A stretch of DNA of 58,249 bases, taken from contig NZ_JARGZA010000021.1 in NCBI RefSeq assembly GCF_030973515.1, forward strand, positions 1 through 58,249. The letters are read 5' to 3'. Position numbers and translations under genes: made by a program. Positions 1 to 8,993 of the stretch are shown here, piece by piece. Position 1 is the first letter of the stretch, and each line of letters begins with the position of its first letter. The stretch comes from Jannaschia maritima (lineage in GTDB: Bacteria > Pseudomonadota > Alphaproteobacteria > Rhodobacterales > Rhodobacteraceae). The notes under the pieces are model-generated. The model was given only the letters and a program-made list of their open reading frames with translations, had not been told where the DNA came from and searched no databases.

Positions 1-75
1 GCGAGCTCCGCGATCGCCACCTCGTCGGGGGTGCCCAGGTTGATGGGTGCGCCCTCGTCGTGCGGTGCCTCCCTG
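1..75 (-). pseudogene. fragment resembling an NAD-dependent nucleotide-sugar epimerase/decarboxylase
   Basis: Read on the minus strand from base 59 to base 3, one frame gives GAPINLGTPDEVAIAEL preceded by DE. This resembles the conserved 'PVNLGNPxEFTxxELA' segment of UDP-glucuronate decarboxylase and related short-chain epimerases. The frame stays open into the hemB 5' end, but beyond about base 75 it no longer looks like that family, and the N-terminal part such a protein needs would have to lie inside hemB. So I see only a C-terminal-side fragment that runs off the window edge. It may be a truncated gene, a rearrangement or an assembly junction. The family assignment is from memory of the motif only. 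Confidence 0.35.
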
Positions 76-1086
76 ACCCCCACCGTCCCCCCCGCCCCCC
101 TGGCCCTGTCGCGTCCCCGCCACCTGCGCCGCACCGCCGCCCTGGGGGGGCTGGTGCGCCAGGATCGCCTCCATGCCGACGACCTGATCTGGCCCCTTTT
201 CGTGCGCGACGGCGAAGGCGTACTGGAGGAGGTGCCGTCGATGCCCGGCGTCGTGCGCCGGTCCGTGGACCGGGTCGTGGACGCCGTGGGCGAAGCGCAG
301 GCCCTCGGCGTGCGCACGATCTGCCTGTTCCCGTACACCGACGCGTCCCTGAAGACGGAGGATTGCGCGGAGGCCTGGAACCCGGACAACCTGTCGAACC
401 GCGCCACCCGCGCAGTCAAGGCGGCGTTCCCCCAGGTGTCGGTGATGACGGACGTGGCGCTCGACCCCTACAACGTGAACGGGCACGACGGGTTCGTCCG
501 CGACGGCGTGATTCTGAACGACGAGTCGGTGGAGGCGCTGGTTCGCATGGCCCTGTCGCAAGCGGAGGCGGGCGCCGACATCATCGGGCCGTCGGACATG
601 ATGGACGGGCGCATCGGCGCCATCCGCCGAGCCTTGGAGGGCGCGGGCCACCGGGACGTGACGATCATGTCCTATGCCGCGAAGTACGCCAGCGCGTTCT
701 ATGGTCCGTTTCGCGACGCGGTCGGCGCATCCGGCGCGCTGACGGGGGACAAGAAGACGTACCAGATGGACCCGCTCAACGGAGACGAGGCCCTGCGCAT
801 GATCGCGCGCGACCTGGATGAAGGCGCGGACATGGTGATGGTCAAGCCCGGTCTGCCCTATCTGGACGTGTGCCGTAGGGCAAAGGACACGTTCGCCGTG
901 CCGACCTTCGCGTACCAGGTGTCGGGCGAGTACGCGATGATACGCGCGGCGGCGGCGCAGGGCTGGATCGACGGCGAGAAGGCCATGATGGAAAGCCTGA
1001 TGGCCTTCCGCCGCGCGGGCTGCGACGGGGTGCTGACCTATTTCGCGCCGGAGGCGGCGGGGCTGATCGCGAAGGGATGGGAATGA
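43..1086 (+). CDS. hemB: delta-aminolevulinic acid dehydratase (porphobilinogen synthase)
   Basis: Condenses two 5-aminolevulinate molecules to porphobilinogen in cytosolic tetrapyrrole synthesis. The whole family signature is present: DDLIWPLFVRDGEG near the N-terminus, DPYNVNGHDG, the two Schiff-base lysine segments (SYAAKYASAFYGPFRDA and MVMVKPGLPYLD), and the C-terminal GVLTYFAPEAA. Length, about 340 residues, is normal. The start is uncertain. ATG 43 is used here and GTG 31 is possible, but homologous-looking sequence begins only at TPTVPP (base 76), where relatives would have ATG; here the codon is CTG (73-75). hemA, the preceding enzyme of the pathway, lies separately at 46457. Confidence 0.9.
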   Translation: MGAPSSCGASLTPTVPPAPLALSRPRHLRRTAALGGLVRQDRLHADDLIWPLFVRDGEGVLEEVPSMPGVVRRSVDRVVDAVGEAQALGVRTICLFPYTDASLKTEDCAEAWNPDNLSNRATRAVKAAFPQVSVMTDVALDPYNVNGHDGFVRDGVILNDESVEALVRMALSQAEAGADIIGPSDMMDGRIGAIRRALEGAGHRDVTIMSYAAKYASAFYGPFRDAVGASGALTGDKKTYQMDPLNGDEALRMIARDLDEGADMVMVKPGLPYLDVCRRAKDTFAVPTFAYQVSGEYAMIRAAAAQGWIDGEKAMMESLMAFRRAGCDGVLTYFAPEAAGLIAKGWE

Positions 1087-1116
1087 GGCGCGTGCCGGTC
1101 GCGCGTGCTGGTTCGA

Positions 1117-1132
1117 CCGGGGATGTCCCCGG
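1117..1132. terminator. stem-loop downstream of hemB
   Basis: CCGGGGATGTCCCCGG is a perfect inverted repeat about 30 nt after the hemB stop. It has no T-run, so it may be a Rho-assisted terminator or an RNA-end stabiliser rather than a classical intrinsic terminator. Confidence 0.35.
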
Positions 1133-1286
1133 ACCGGATCGGATGCGGCGCGGCGCGGGGACGCGGACCGATGGACCGTCCCCGTTCGGGCGTTCGCGCG
1201 TCGCCTGGACTTAACCCATTCGCAAGGCTGCCGCGTGCAGGACGGGACGGGCCCAGGAACGCCCGGCCCGGAGAAGTGCGATCGCG

Positions 1287-2996
1287 ATGACGAAGGACCT
1301 CCCACCCCTGATCGAGCAGCGCCCCCGCCTGGAGGCGGAGATGCTGGTGCTGGAGCTCGTCATAAATTTCTGCTTCATCGGGCTGATCTGGCTGCTGACC
1401 GACGTCAGCGTCCTGCCTCTCATGGTCGTGACCCTGACGCTCAATCCGCTCGCCTACCTGCTGGGACGCCGGTTTCCCCGGCATAGCAGCGTGTTCCTCG
1501 GTCAGGCGCTCAGCGTGCAGACGATGACCTTCATCGTGGTCCTGTCGGAGACGCCGTGGCACATGACGGCTCATTTCTACCTGATGGTCGCCCTGGCGGT
1601 GATCGCACTGATGTCCAGCATGTCCGCGCTGATCCTGGCCAGCGGGACGATCGTCGCATTCTACGTCGTGGTGGGATCGATAATGCCGGGCTGGGTCTAT
1701 CCGACCGACGACACCTACACGAACGTCCTTCACGCCGTCGGGTACTGCGCGGGGATCCTGATCGTGTCCTATCTGATGGGACGTATGCTGCATCTGCGGG
1801 CGCAACTGGATGCTCAGACGGCCAAACGCCAGGAGACGGCGGACGAGGCCCTGGCCGCGTCCGCCGAGGCGCAGGCCGAAGCGGACCGTCAGGCGAAGGC
1901 CGCCGATGGGGAACGTCTGCGCGCGGTGGAGGCGCTGGCCCGCGCGGAGGAGGCCGTCGCCACCGCGACCGCGGAGGCGGATCGCGCGCAGGCAGCGGAG
2001 GCGGATGCCGCCGCCACCCGCGAGCGGGAGGCCGCGCGGGCGGCCGCGAGCCTGGCGGAACAGGATGCCGTGCTGAGCACGCTGCGGAGCGCGCTGACCG
2101 CGCTTGCGGCGGGCCGACTGGATGCGCGGATCGACGCGATGCCCGACGGGTTCGCGCAGCTATCGCGGGACTACAACGACGCCGTCGCGTCCCTGGCGCG
2201 GGCCATCGCCACCGCATCCGACCGGATCGTCCGGATCCGCGCCGAGACCGAGGACATCGTCGCCCTGTCGGCCCGACACAAGGTCCTGGACGACGGGCGT
2301 GTCGCGGGCATGGACGTCTTCGTCGCCGATCTGAGCGCGGTGCGCGACACGATCGTGGCGACGGCGGCCGACGCGCGGGCGGCGGTCGACAGCGCCGCGG
2401 TGATGGACCGCACCGTGGAGGCCGGGTCCGGGGTGCTGCGAGAGGCGACGGAAGCGATGGACCGGATCGAGGCCGCGTCCGCGGAGGTGCGCAGCGTCAC
2501 CGCCCTGATCGAGGACATCGCGTTCCAGACCAACCTACTCGCATTGAACGCGGGCGTGGAGGCGGCGCGCGCCGGCCCGGCGGGCCGCGGCTTCGCCGTG
2601 GTCGCCACGGAGGTTCGGGCGCTCGCGCAGCGGTCCGCCGACGCCGTGGCCCAAATCGGCGACATCCTGCACCGGTCGGAAGGCCATGTCCGCACGGGGG
2701 CGGCCCTGATGGTGCAGACGGGCGAACGGTTCGCCGAGATCACGGCCGGCGTCGGCGCGACGTCCGACCGCCTGACGGCGGTGGCGGACGCGGCCACCCG
2801 CCAGGCCGACGGGATCGGCGCCTTGAGCGAACGGGCGACCACCGGCAACGCGGCCGACACGCAGGCCAACGCCGATCGCAGCGGGACCCGCCGCGACGCG
2901 CTGACGCGACTGCAGGCTCTGGCGCGCGAGGTCGAGGAGGCGGTCGGCGCCTTCTCCGTCCAGTCCGCGCCCAAGCGGGGGGACCGAGCGGCCTGA
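1287..2996 (+). CDS. methyl-accepting chemotaxis protein with a multi-helix membrane sensor
   Basis: Chemoreceptor-type signalling protein of 569 residues. The N-terminal third (about residues 20-165) consists of several hydrophobic helices with short loops and no large periplasmic domain, so sensing is probably within or near the membrane. A long Ala/Glu-rich coiled coil follows (about 170-265), then a HAMP-like stretch, then the methyl-accepting signalling domain. The highly conserved hairpin tip, [20 protein letters not shown], is at about residue 409, followed by [18 protein letters not shown]. No C-terminal CheR-docking pentapeptide is visible. No che genes are nearby, so it probably signals to arrays encoded elsewhere. 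ATG 1287 has a GAGAAG ribosome-binding site. Confidence 0.85.
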   Translation: MTKDLPPLIEQRPRLEAEMLVLELVINFCFIGLIWLLTDVSVLPLMVVTLTLNPLAYLLGRRFPRHSSVFLGQALSVQTMTFIVVLSETPWHMTAHFYLMVALAVIALMSSMSALILASGTIVAFYVVVGSIMPGWVYPTDDTYTNVLHAVGYCAGILIVSYLMGRMLHLRAQLDAQTAKRQETADEALAASAEAQAEADRQAKAADGERLRAVEALARAEEAVATATAEADRAQAAEADAAATREREAARAAASLAEQDAVLSTLRSALTALAAGRLDARIDAMPDGFAQLSRDYNDAVASLARAIATASDRIVRIRAETEDIVALSARHKVLDDGRVAGMDVFVADLSAVRDTIVATAADARAAVDSAAVMDRTVEAGSGVLREATEAMDRIEAASAEVRSVTALIEDIAFQTNLLALNAGVEAARAGPAGRGFAVVATEVRALAQRSADAVAQIGDILHRSEGHVRTGAALMVQTGERFAEITAGVGATSDRLTAVADAATRQADGIGALSERATTGNAADTQANADRSGTRRDALTRLQALAREVEEAVGAFSVQSAPKRGDRAA

Positions 2997-3177
2997 AGGG
3001 TTCGTCGTCGGGGCGCCGCGGGCGCGGTGCGACCGTCGCGCCGCGGGACCGGACGCACCGTCCGCATCCAGGGAAAGGCGTCCAGCCCGTCGTGGGCCGC
3101 CGAACGTCCGGCGCGGACCGAACGGGGCACCTTCTGAGCCTGTCCGCCCGCGGCGGAGGGAGCGCCCCGACCGATCC

Positions 3178-5646
3178 TCAGGGCGTCCGCCCGGATGCCG
3201 GCACAAGGGTCGTCACGCCCACGGCGCCCGCGCGCGCGAGGGCGGGGTCGAGGGTCATGGGAACGTATTCCCCCCGTCGCCACAGCTCGCCCAGGTCGTC
3301 GTAATGGCGTGACAGGGGATGGCCCGACTGGCCCGTGGACGTCACGAAGACGCTGCTTTCGGGATCGGCGAAGTCGTACACCCCGCGATACACGGCGGCA
3401 TGGACGTTCGCGAAGGGGAATGGCCCGTCCCCCGACATGCGTCCGCGCAGCAGCGTGTCGTCCCCGCCGGAGGTGGATTGCCGGATGTTCACCACCCAGC
3501 CCAGGCCCGGCACGTCGCCCAGGACGCGGTGGTCGTGGCGCGCCTCGTGCGCGTCGCCCCAGCGCCAGCCTTCGACCGTGGGACCATAGCGGTCTTGCAG
3601 GTCCTGGAGGGCGGCGTCGAGCGACAGGCGCGCGATGTCGGCGCAGGTCTCGACCGCGGTGGACTGGACCACGTCGCACCAGGCGGCGGCGCCCCCCTCG
3701 TCGCGGAACACGCGTTCCAGGAACAGCGGGTCGAGGCGGCGGTACGCGTCCGCCAGCGGACCCAGGTCGTCGCGGATCAGGCGGTCCTGCAGGCTGCGCA
3801 TCCAGGCGGCGTAGATCAGGGGTTCGGGCAGGTGCTCCGACATCTCGCCGTTCCAGGCGGCCAGCAGCGCCAGCGCGGTCTGGCGGCGGCGTTCGGGCGT
3901 GTCGGCCGCCGCCGCCCCGCCCGCGAACCACAGGTCGCGCCCCACCAGCGGCAGGAGCGTGCGCGCGGCGTTGGACACGGTGTCGAGCTGCGCCCCGATC
4001 ATGCTTTCGCGGGTGTGGACCTCGCGCCGGCCCATCAGGCGCTGCATCCGCTGGACGCGCTGCGTGTCGCCCCAGTGATAGCTGATGTGCGCGGGAAAGG
4101 GCCGGTCCACGGTCTTGTTGTTCGTGTTGCCCAGGATCCCCTCCGGCGGGTCCAGCCAGACGGGGTTGGCGTCGGCGGGCATCAGGCCGCGCCAGCGGTT
4201 CGCGGGCACCCAGCCCGGGGCGGGGATGCGACCCTTCGACTGGTGGTCGGGGTGGCGATCGGGCTGGCGGCCCGCCACCGTCATGGCGACCCGTTCGCGG
4301 TCCGCGAGGAGAAGGTTGCTGGCGGGGGCGACGAAGTGGGTCGCGGCCTCCAGCCCCTCCTCGACGTCGCGGGCGCGCATCAGGTCGAGCGCGCCCTTCA
4401 GCGACGTGTCGCCCGGCTGCAGGGCGGTCCAGGCCAGGGCCGCGACGTGGTCGCGGGGGGTGACCGCGCCCAGGTCGTATTGCGCGCCGGTCAGGATGGG
4501 GCCGTTGCGCGACCGACGCAGGGTCAGGCGCACGGGCTCGTCGTCGGCGATCTCGATGATGGACTGGGCGGAGCGGAACGGCAGCCAGCCGTCCTCCGTC
4601 AGGTACTGGTTCGGGTCATCGGGGTTCAGGCGTTCGATCAGGACGTCCTGATCGTCGAGATAGGCGGAGGTGATGGCCCAGCCCAGATGCTCCGACCGTC
4701 CCACGAAGATCGCGGGCATGCCGGGCACGGTGCCGCCGATCACCCCGCCCGTCGAGAGCTGCAGCCGCGCCAGGTAGAACAGCGTCGGCGCGGACAGGCC
4801 CAGATGCGGGTCGTTGGCCAATAATGCGCCGCCCGACGCGGCGTGGGCCGCGTCCACCGCGAAGGCGTTCGACGCGCCGGCCATGCCGCGCACGGGGATG
4901 GGCCAAAGGTCGCGGCCGCCCGCCTCGGCGGTGCGGATGTGGGGGTCGAGTCCGTCGCGCAACGCATGGGCCAGCACGGCGGTCCCGTCGCCGGGCACGT
5001 CCGCATGCAAGTCCGCCAGCCGTTCGGGCGGCAGCACGAGCGAGGCGCGAGCGCGCAGCGATTCCTCCGCCGCGTGGCCGGTCAGCTGAAGGGCCAGAAG
5101 CTTGCCCACGGCCAGGGAATCCGCCGGCCGCCAGGGGGCGATCTGGGGGGGGAACACGAAGAACTCCGGCGCGCCGCGGCCTTCGGCGTCGGCGTTCACC
5201 GCGCGGATCCGGGCGTTCACCCCGGCGGCATAGGCGCGCAGCACGGCCATCGTGTCGTCGTCCTGCGCGCGCACCGCCGCCACGGCGGCGTCGAAGACCC
5301 CGATCCGGCGCATCAGCTCGTCCGTGCGCAGGGTGCGGGGACCGAACAGTTCCGACAGGCGGCCCTGCGCGGTGCGGCGCAAGAGCGTCATCTGCCATAG
5401 CCTGTCCTGGGCGTGCGCATAGCCCAGCGCGAAGAACGCGTCCGCGTCGGCGGCGGCGAAGATATGGGGTATGTTGTGCGTGTTGCGCACGATCTCGACC
5501 GGGCCGGACAGGCCGGCCACGGGAATCGTGCGGTCGTAGTCGGGCAGGCTGCGCGACGCGAGCCAAGCGGCGAAGCCCACGACGCCCCCGATCAGCAACA
5601 GCCCCGCGACCACCGCGCGGAAGATCCAGCGGAACGCGCGCTCCAT
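3178..5646 (-). CDS. penicillin acylase family protein (Ntn hydrolase)
   Basis: Member of the penicillin/cephalosporin/AHL acylase family, which are periplasmic amidases made as self-cleaving precursors. Here the 822-residue chain begins with a signal-anchor (about residues 8-30), then the alpha-chain region with NTHNIPHIFAAADADAFFALG. The predicted autoprocessing site and catalytic N-terminal nucleophile is Ser259 in GMAGASNAFAVD, followed by LLANDPHLG. The beta chain continues to the C-terminus with conserved GNTNNK and YHWGDTQR. The substrate cannot be told from sequence; beta-lactams, N-acyl-homoserine lactones or other N-acyl compounds are all possible. ATG 5646 (MERAFRWIF) is preferred over an upstream in-frame start because it puts the hydrophobic helix at the N-terminus. 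Divergent from the dehydrogenase gene at 5721. Confidence 0.85.
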   Translation of the reverse strand: MERAFRWIFRAVVAGLLLIGGVVGFAAWLASRSLPDYDRTIPVAGLSGPVEIVRNTHNIPHIFAAADADAFFALGYAHAQDRLWQMTLLRRTAQGRLSELFGPRTLRTDELMRRIGVFDAAVAAVRAQDDDTMAVLRAYAAGVNARIRAVNADAEGRGAPEFFVFPPQIAPWRPADSLAVGKLLALQLTGHAAEESLRARASLVLPPERLADLHADVPGDGTAVLAHALRDGLDPHIRTAEAGGRDLWPIPVRGMAGASNAFAVDAAHAASGGALLANDPHLGLSAPTLFYLARLQLSTGGVIGGTVPGMPAIFVGRSEHLGWAITSAYLDDQDVLIERLNPDDPNQYLTEDGWLPFRSAQSIIEIADDEPVRLTLRRSRNGPILTGAQYDLGAVTPRDHVAALAWTALQPGDTSLKGALDLMRARDVEEGLEAATHFVAPASNLLLADRERVAMTVAGRQPDRHPDHQSKGRIPAPGWVPANRWRGLMPADANPVWLDPPEGILGNTNNKTVDRPFPAHISYHWGDTQRVQRMQRLMGRREVHTRESMIGAQLDTVSNAARTLLPLVGRDLWFAGGAAAADTPERRRQTALALLAAWNGEMSEHLPEPLIYAAWMRSLQDRLIRDDLGPLADAYRRLDPLFLERVFRDEGGAAAWCDVVQSTAVETCADIARLSLDAALQDLQDRYGPTVEGWRWGDAHEARHDHRVLGDVPGLGWVVNIRQSTSGGDDTLLRGRMSGDGPFPFANVHAAVYRGVYDFADPESSVFVTSTGQSGHPLSRHYDDLGELWRRGEYVPMTLDPALARAGAVGVTTLVPASGRTP

Positions 5647-5720
5647 GCGTTCAGACCTGTTGCCCCGACCCCATTCCCCGGGTCTAACGGCGCCCATACC
5701 GGATGCAAGGGGAGGTCGAG

Positions 5721-6599
5721 ATGGCGAGATGTGCGTTCCTGGGGCTGGGGGTCATGGGCTTCCCGATGGCGGGGCACCTGGCGGCGGCGGGGCACGAGGT
5801 AACCGTGTACAACCGCACGCGGTCCAAGGCGGAGGACTGGACGGCGCGGCACGGCGGGCGAGCCGCGGGCACGCCGGCCGAGGCGGCGGAGGGCGCCCGG
5901 TTCGTGATGGCCTGCGTGGGCAACGACGACGACCTGCGCGGGGTCTGCGAGGGGCCGGACGGGGCCTTCGCGGGCTTGGCGCCGGGGGCCACCTTCGTGG
6001 ACCACACCACCGTCAGCGCGGAGGTCACGCGCGCCATGGCCGAGATCGCGGCCGAAGGGGACGCGGCCTTCGTGGACGCCCCCGTCAGCGGCGGGCAGGC
6101 CGGGGCGGAGAACGGGCAGCTGGTCGTCATGTGCGGCGGCCCGCAGGACGCCTACGATGCGGCCGAACCGGTGATCGCGGCCTATGCCAAGGCCTGCCGC
6201 CGGATGGGGGACACGGGCGCGGGACAGCTGACGAAGATGGTCAACCAGATCTGCATCGCGGGCCTGCTGCAGGGGCTGGCCGAGGGGCTGACCTTCGCGC
6301 GCAGGGCAGGGCTGGACGGCGAGGCCGTAATCGACGTGATCCAGGGCGGGGCCGCCGGATCCTGGCAGATGGTCAACCGGCACGCCACGATGCTGGCGGA
6401 CGAGTACGACCACGGCTTCGCGGTCGACTGGATGCGCAAGGACCTGGGCATCTGCCTGCGCGAAGGGGACGCGATGGGCGCCCCCCTGCCCGCCACGGCG
6501 CTGATCGACCAGTTCTACAAGGACGTGCAGGCGATGGGCGGGGGGCGTTGGGACACGTCCAGCCTGATGGCACGGCTGGAACGGCTGTCGAAGGAATGA
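5721..6599 (+). CDS. NAD(P)-dependent beta-hydroxyacid dehydrogenase (3-hydroxyisobutyrate dehydrogenase family)
   Basis: Cytosolic oxidoreductase of 292 residues. The N-terminal Rossmann motif FLGLGVMGFPMAGHL is followed by VYNRT, and the substrate-binding signature DAPVSGGQAGAENGQL is present. The catalytic lysine lies in GQLTKMVNQ, and the all-alpha C-terminal domain ends the protein. The family includes 3-hydroxyisobutyrate, tartronate semialdehyde and related dehydrogenases; the exact substrate is not decided by these motifs. ATG 5721 is chosen because GGGAGG lies 5-6 nt upstream and the protein then begins directly with the Rossmann strand. It is followed 38 nt later by the MscS gene on the same strand. 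Confidence 0.88.
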   Translation: MARCAFLGLGVMGFPMAGHLAAAGHEVTVYNRTRSKAEDWTARHGGRAAGTPAEAAEGARFVMACVGNDDDLRGVCEGPDGAFAGLAPGATFVDHTTVSAEVTRAMAEIAAEGDAAFVDAPVSGGQAGAENGQLVVMCGGPQDAYDAAEPVIAAYAKACRRMGDTGAGQLTKMVNQICIAGLLQGLAEGLTFARRAGLDGEAVIDVIQGGAAGSWQMVNRHATMLADEYDHGFAVDWMRKDLGICLREGDAMGAPLPATALIDQFYKDVQAMGGGRWDTSSLMARLERLSKE

Positions 6600-6637
6600 G
6601 GACCGGAACCGCCCCCGCCCGGTCCGGTTGACCCGCC

Positions 6638-7525
6638 ATGGATGACGAGGCCCGCACGCAGGTCGACGCCGATCCCGGCCTGATCCTGCAGAAGCTCGAC
6701 GAATGGGTGGACGGGTTCTTCCGCTTGCTGCCCAACATCGTCGTGGCGCTGGTGCTGTTCGCCCTGTTCGTCGGGCTGGCGTGGTTCGTGGCGTGGTCGG
6801 TACGCCATTCCGTGCGGTCGAAGTCCCGGGCCGACCTCGCGGCCGTGCTGGGCAGCGTCGCGAAGTGGCTGGTGATCGCCACGGGCCTGCTGCTGTCGCT
6901 GACGGTCGTGACGCCGTCGCTGCGGCCCGGCGACCTGATCGCGGGGCTGGGCCTGGGGTCGCTGGCGATCGGCTATGCGTTCAAGGACATCCTGCAGAAC
7001 CTGCTCGCGGGGATCGTGATCCTGTATCGCCAGCCGTTCCGCGACGGCGACCAGATCGTCGTGGACGGGGACGAGGGCACGGTCGAGCACATCGAGACGC
7101 GCGCCACGAAGATCCGCACCTATGACGGGCGGCGCGTCGTGGTCCCGAACTACGACATCTTCACCGGGGCCGTCATCGTGAACACCGCGTTCGAGGCGCG
7201 CCGCACGCAGGCGGACTTTCCGATCGGCCTCGACGAGGACTGGGCCCGTGCGGTGGAAGTGGCGCGGGATGCCGCGATGGGGGCCGCCGGCGTGGTGGAC
7301 GATCCCAGCGCCGACGCGCAGGCGCAGGAGGTCGCGGACTTCGCCAAGGTCGTGCGCGTCCGCTGGTGGTCGGCGCCCGCGCAGAAGGACGTCATCGCCA
7401 CCGCGTCGAACGTGCGCCTCGCCGTCGAACGGGCCTTGCGGGATGCGGGCTTCACGTTGCCCGACCGTCGCGCGATCCATGTGCGGAACGAGGACGGGGC
7501 CGCCCGGGGCGCCCCCGACGGTTGA
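6638..7525 (+). CDS. small-conductance mechanosensitive channel (MscS family)
   Basis: Inner-membrane channel that opens on hypo-osmotic shock. The 295-residue chain has hydrophobic helices at about 30-55 and 70-95. Pore helix TM3 contains the small-residue pattern LIAGLGLGSLAIGYAFKDIL, and then comes NLLAGIVILYRQPFRDGDQI, the entry to the beta domain of the cytoplasmic vestibule. The fold continues with TRATKIRTYDGRRVVVPN and a C-terminal alpha/beta region. The size matches the minimal MscS architecture with three transmembrane helices. Faces the convergent orphan gene at 7560 across a strong stem-loop. Confidence 0.9.
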   Translation: MDDEARTQVDADPGLILQKLDEWVDGFFRLLPNIVVALVLFALFVGLAWFVAWSVRHSVRSKSRADLAAVLGSVAKWLVIATGLLLSLTVVTPSLRPGDLIAGLGLGSLAIGYAFKDILQNLLAGIVILYRQPFRDGDQIVVDGDEGTVEHIETRATKIRTYDGRRVVVPNYDIFTGAVIVNTAFEARRTQADFPIGLDEDWARAVEVARDAAMGAAGVVDDPSADAQAQEVADFAKVVRVRWWSAPAQKDVIATASNVRLAVERALRDAGFTLPDRRAIHVRNEDGAARGAPDG

Positions 7526-7527
7526 GG

Positions 7528-7550
7528 CCGCCGCCCGTGGCGGGCGGCGG
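7528..7550. terminator. bidirectional stem-loop between convergent genes
   Basis: A 10-bp perfect stem (CCGCCGCCCG / CGGGCGGCGG) with a TGG loop occupies nearly all of the 34-nt gap between the stop codons of the MscS gene and the convergent orphan gene. No T-run on either side. Confidence 0.55.
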
Positions 7551-7559
7551 GATCGGAGT

Positions 7560-8756
7560 TCACGCCAGGACGAGGCCGTCGTAGTAGTCGGCGATCACGG
7601 CTTCGACCGCCTGGCCTTCCAGGATCAGCGTGTCGGTGTTGCCGCCATTGGTCGAAAGCTCGACCACCATGAAATCGTCGCCAGCCGCCCCGCCGAACGT
7701 CACGTCGACGTCGTTGGCGCCATCGTGGGCCAGTGCGTTGAAGACGAAGGTATCGACGTCCGACACGTTCAGCTTGTTGCCGCCACCATGGCTATCCAGG
7801 CTCTTGGTTTCGGCCGCATCGAAGAACACCTTGCCCCTGTGACCGCCCCACCAGACGGAACCGCCGTCATCGGTGTCGAGGTAGGCGGTGGCGGACTTGT
7901 TGTCCTTCGTGTCCAGGTTCGTCCCGAACCCGAGCGACGCGCCGAACCCGTCCAACGCGGCCGCGATCTCGTCGCCATGCAGGACCAGCGTTTCCGTCGT
8001 GCCCCGATCGGAGCGAAGCTCGATCACGATCGCGCCGTCGTCGTTCGATACGAACTCCAACCCGTCGTAGTCGGCAAGGCCGAACTTCTCCTCGAGGGCG
8101 GCGTTCACCAAGGCGACCGCGTCCTCGTCCTGGAACGCGTTTCCGACACGGTCGAACAGGCCGACGACGTCGTCCGACCAGTTCTTGTCATGGCTCCAAT
8201 AGAAGCTCTCGCGGTCGTTCGCCAACGTGAACTCGTAGACGCCGATGCCGTCGTCGCGGTCGCCGTTGTTGATGTGCATCGCGCCGAGGGCCGCGGCCAC
8301 GCCTGACGGATCGTCGGCGGCTACCTGCGTCATGGCGTCGAGGACGTAATCCGCGTCGAACTTCAACAGATCCGACGACCGGCTGCCGTCGACCTGCAGG
8401 GTCAGGTTGTAATCGCCGCCCTGCTTGTAGAAGGCGGACAGGGAGATGCCGTCGTCGCCCTCGATCGCTTCCCGCAGCAGCGCGACGAAATCGTCGGACG
8501 CGTTGCCCTGTCCATCATGGAGGTCCAGCAACTTGCGGCTCTCGCCGTCGCCGTTGTTCGCCTCGCCCCATTGGGTAAGGCCGTCGTTCGTCTTTGCGAT
8601 CCCCTTCAGGACGGTCGCGACGTCGGACGTGCCGCCGATGCCCAGGGCAGTTACGCTTTCGGCAATCTCGTAGGTCTTGGCGCGGTCGCCCGTATCGATC
8701 ACGGATGTGGACTTGGTGAGCACCTTCGTGCTCGCGGTCGGATCGTGCCAGCTCAT
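7560..8756 (-). CDS. acidic repeat protein resembling type I secretion substrates
   Basis: 398 residues, very rich in Asp and Gly, with no signal peptide or membrane helix. I do not recognise an enzymatic domain. Three related segments can be seen: LTLQVDGSRSSDLLKFDAD (about residue 120), IVIELRSDRGTTETLVLHGD (about 255) and VVELSTNGGNTDTLILEGQ (about 365). Each is followed by an Ala-rich helix and, at the very end, ADYYDGLVLA. The C-terminal part has DVDTFVFNALAHDGANDVDV, reminiscent of the 'DTFVF...NDV' and 'TLxLxG...ADF' units near the C-termini of RTX/type I exported proteins. The Gly-rich nonapeptide calcium repeats are absent and no HlyB/HlyD genes are nearby. Export is an inference. 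Ribosome-binding site AAGGGAAAG precedes ATG 8756. Confidence 0.6.
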   Translation of the reverse strand: MSWHDPTASTKVLTKSTSVIDTGDRAKTYEIAESVTALGIGGTSDVATVLKGIAKTNDGLTQWGEANNGDGESRKLLDLHDGQGNASDDFVALLREAIEGDDGISLSAFYKQGGDYNLTLQVDGSRSSDLLKFDADYVLDAMTQVAADDPSGVAAALGAMHINNGDRDDGIGVYEFTLANDRESFYWSHDKNWSDDVVGLFDRVGNAFQDEDAVALVNAALEEKFGLADYDGLEFVSNDDGAIVIELRSDRGTTETLVLHGDEIAAALDGFGASLGFGTNLDTKDNKSATAYLDTDDGGSVWWGGHRGKVFFDAAETKSLDSHGGGNKLNVSDVDTFVFNALAHDGANDVDVTFGGAAGDDFMVVELSTNGGNTDTLILEGQAVEAVIADYYDGLVLA

Positions 8757-8900
8757 AATGTCTTTCCCTTCGTTCCGCCCAAGCGGGGGCGGTCATCCGA
8801 ACCAAATCGTCGGACGATATTTTCTGTTTGAAAGCATACGGTTGCATGCGGCGTGCGGACGAAACTTGCCTAACTAGGCGGATTACCGCCACCCAAAAGG

Positions 8901-8916
8901 TTAACGAAAATTAACG
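8901..8916. promoter_or_regulatory. TTAACG direct repeat, CtrA-like site
   Basis: TTAACG occurs twice with a 10-bp period in an AT-rich patch between the divergent orphan gene (8756) and the amidohydrolase gene (8994). It resembles the alphaproteobacterial CtrA box TTAA-N7-TTAAC, but the spacer is 6 rather than 7 nt, so the assignment is weak. Confidence 0.25.
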
Positions 8917-8993
8917 ATTCCGGGATTGCGGCGATGCGCACCCATTGCGGTCGCGCCCCGCGACCGGCATCGTCCCGTCCGGAGGTGCCGCCC

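Noticed and set aside
1556-3931. Very long open frames overlapping the chemoreceptor and penicillin acylase genes (plus 1556-3304, minus 2171-3931).
   Set aside because: They are Arg/Gly/Pro-rich, contain no family motifs and overlap well-supported genes in other frames; such frames are expected in DNA of this GC content.
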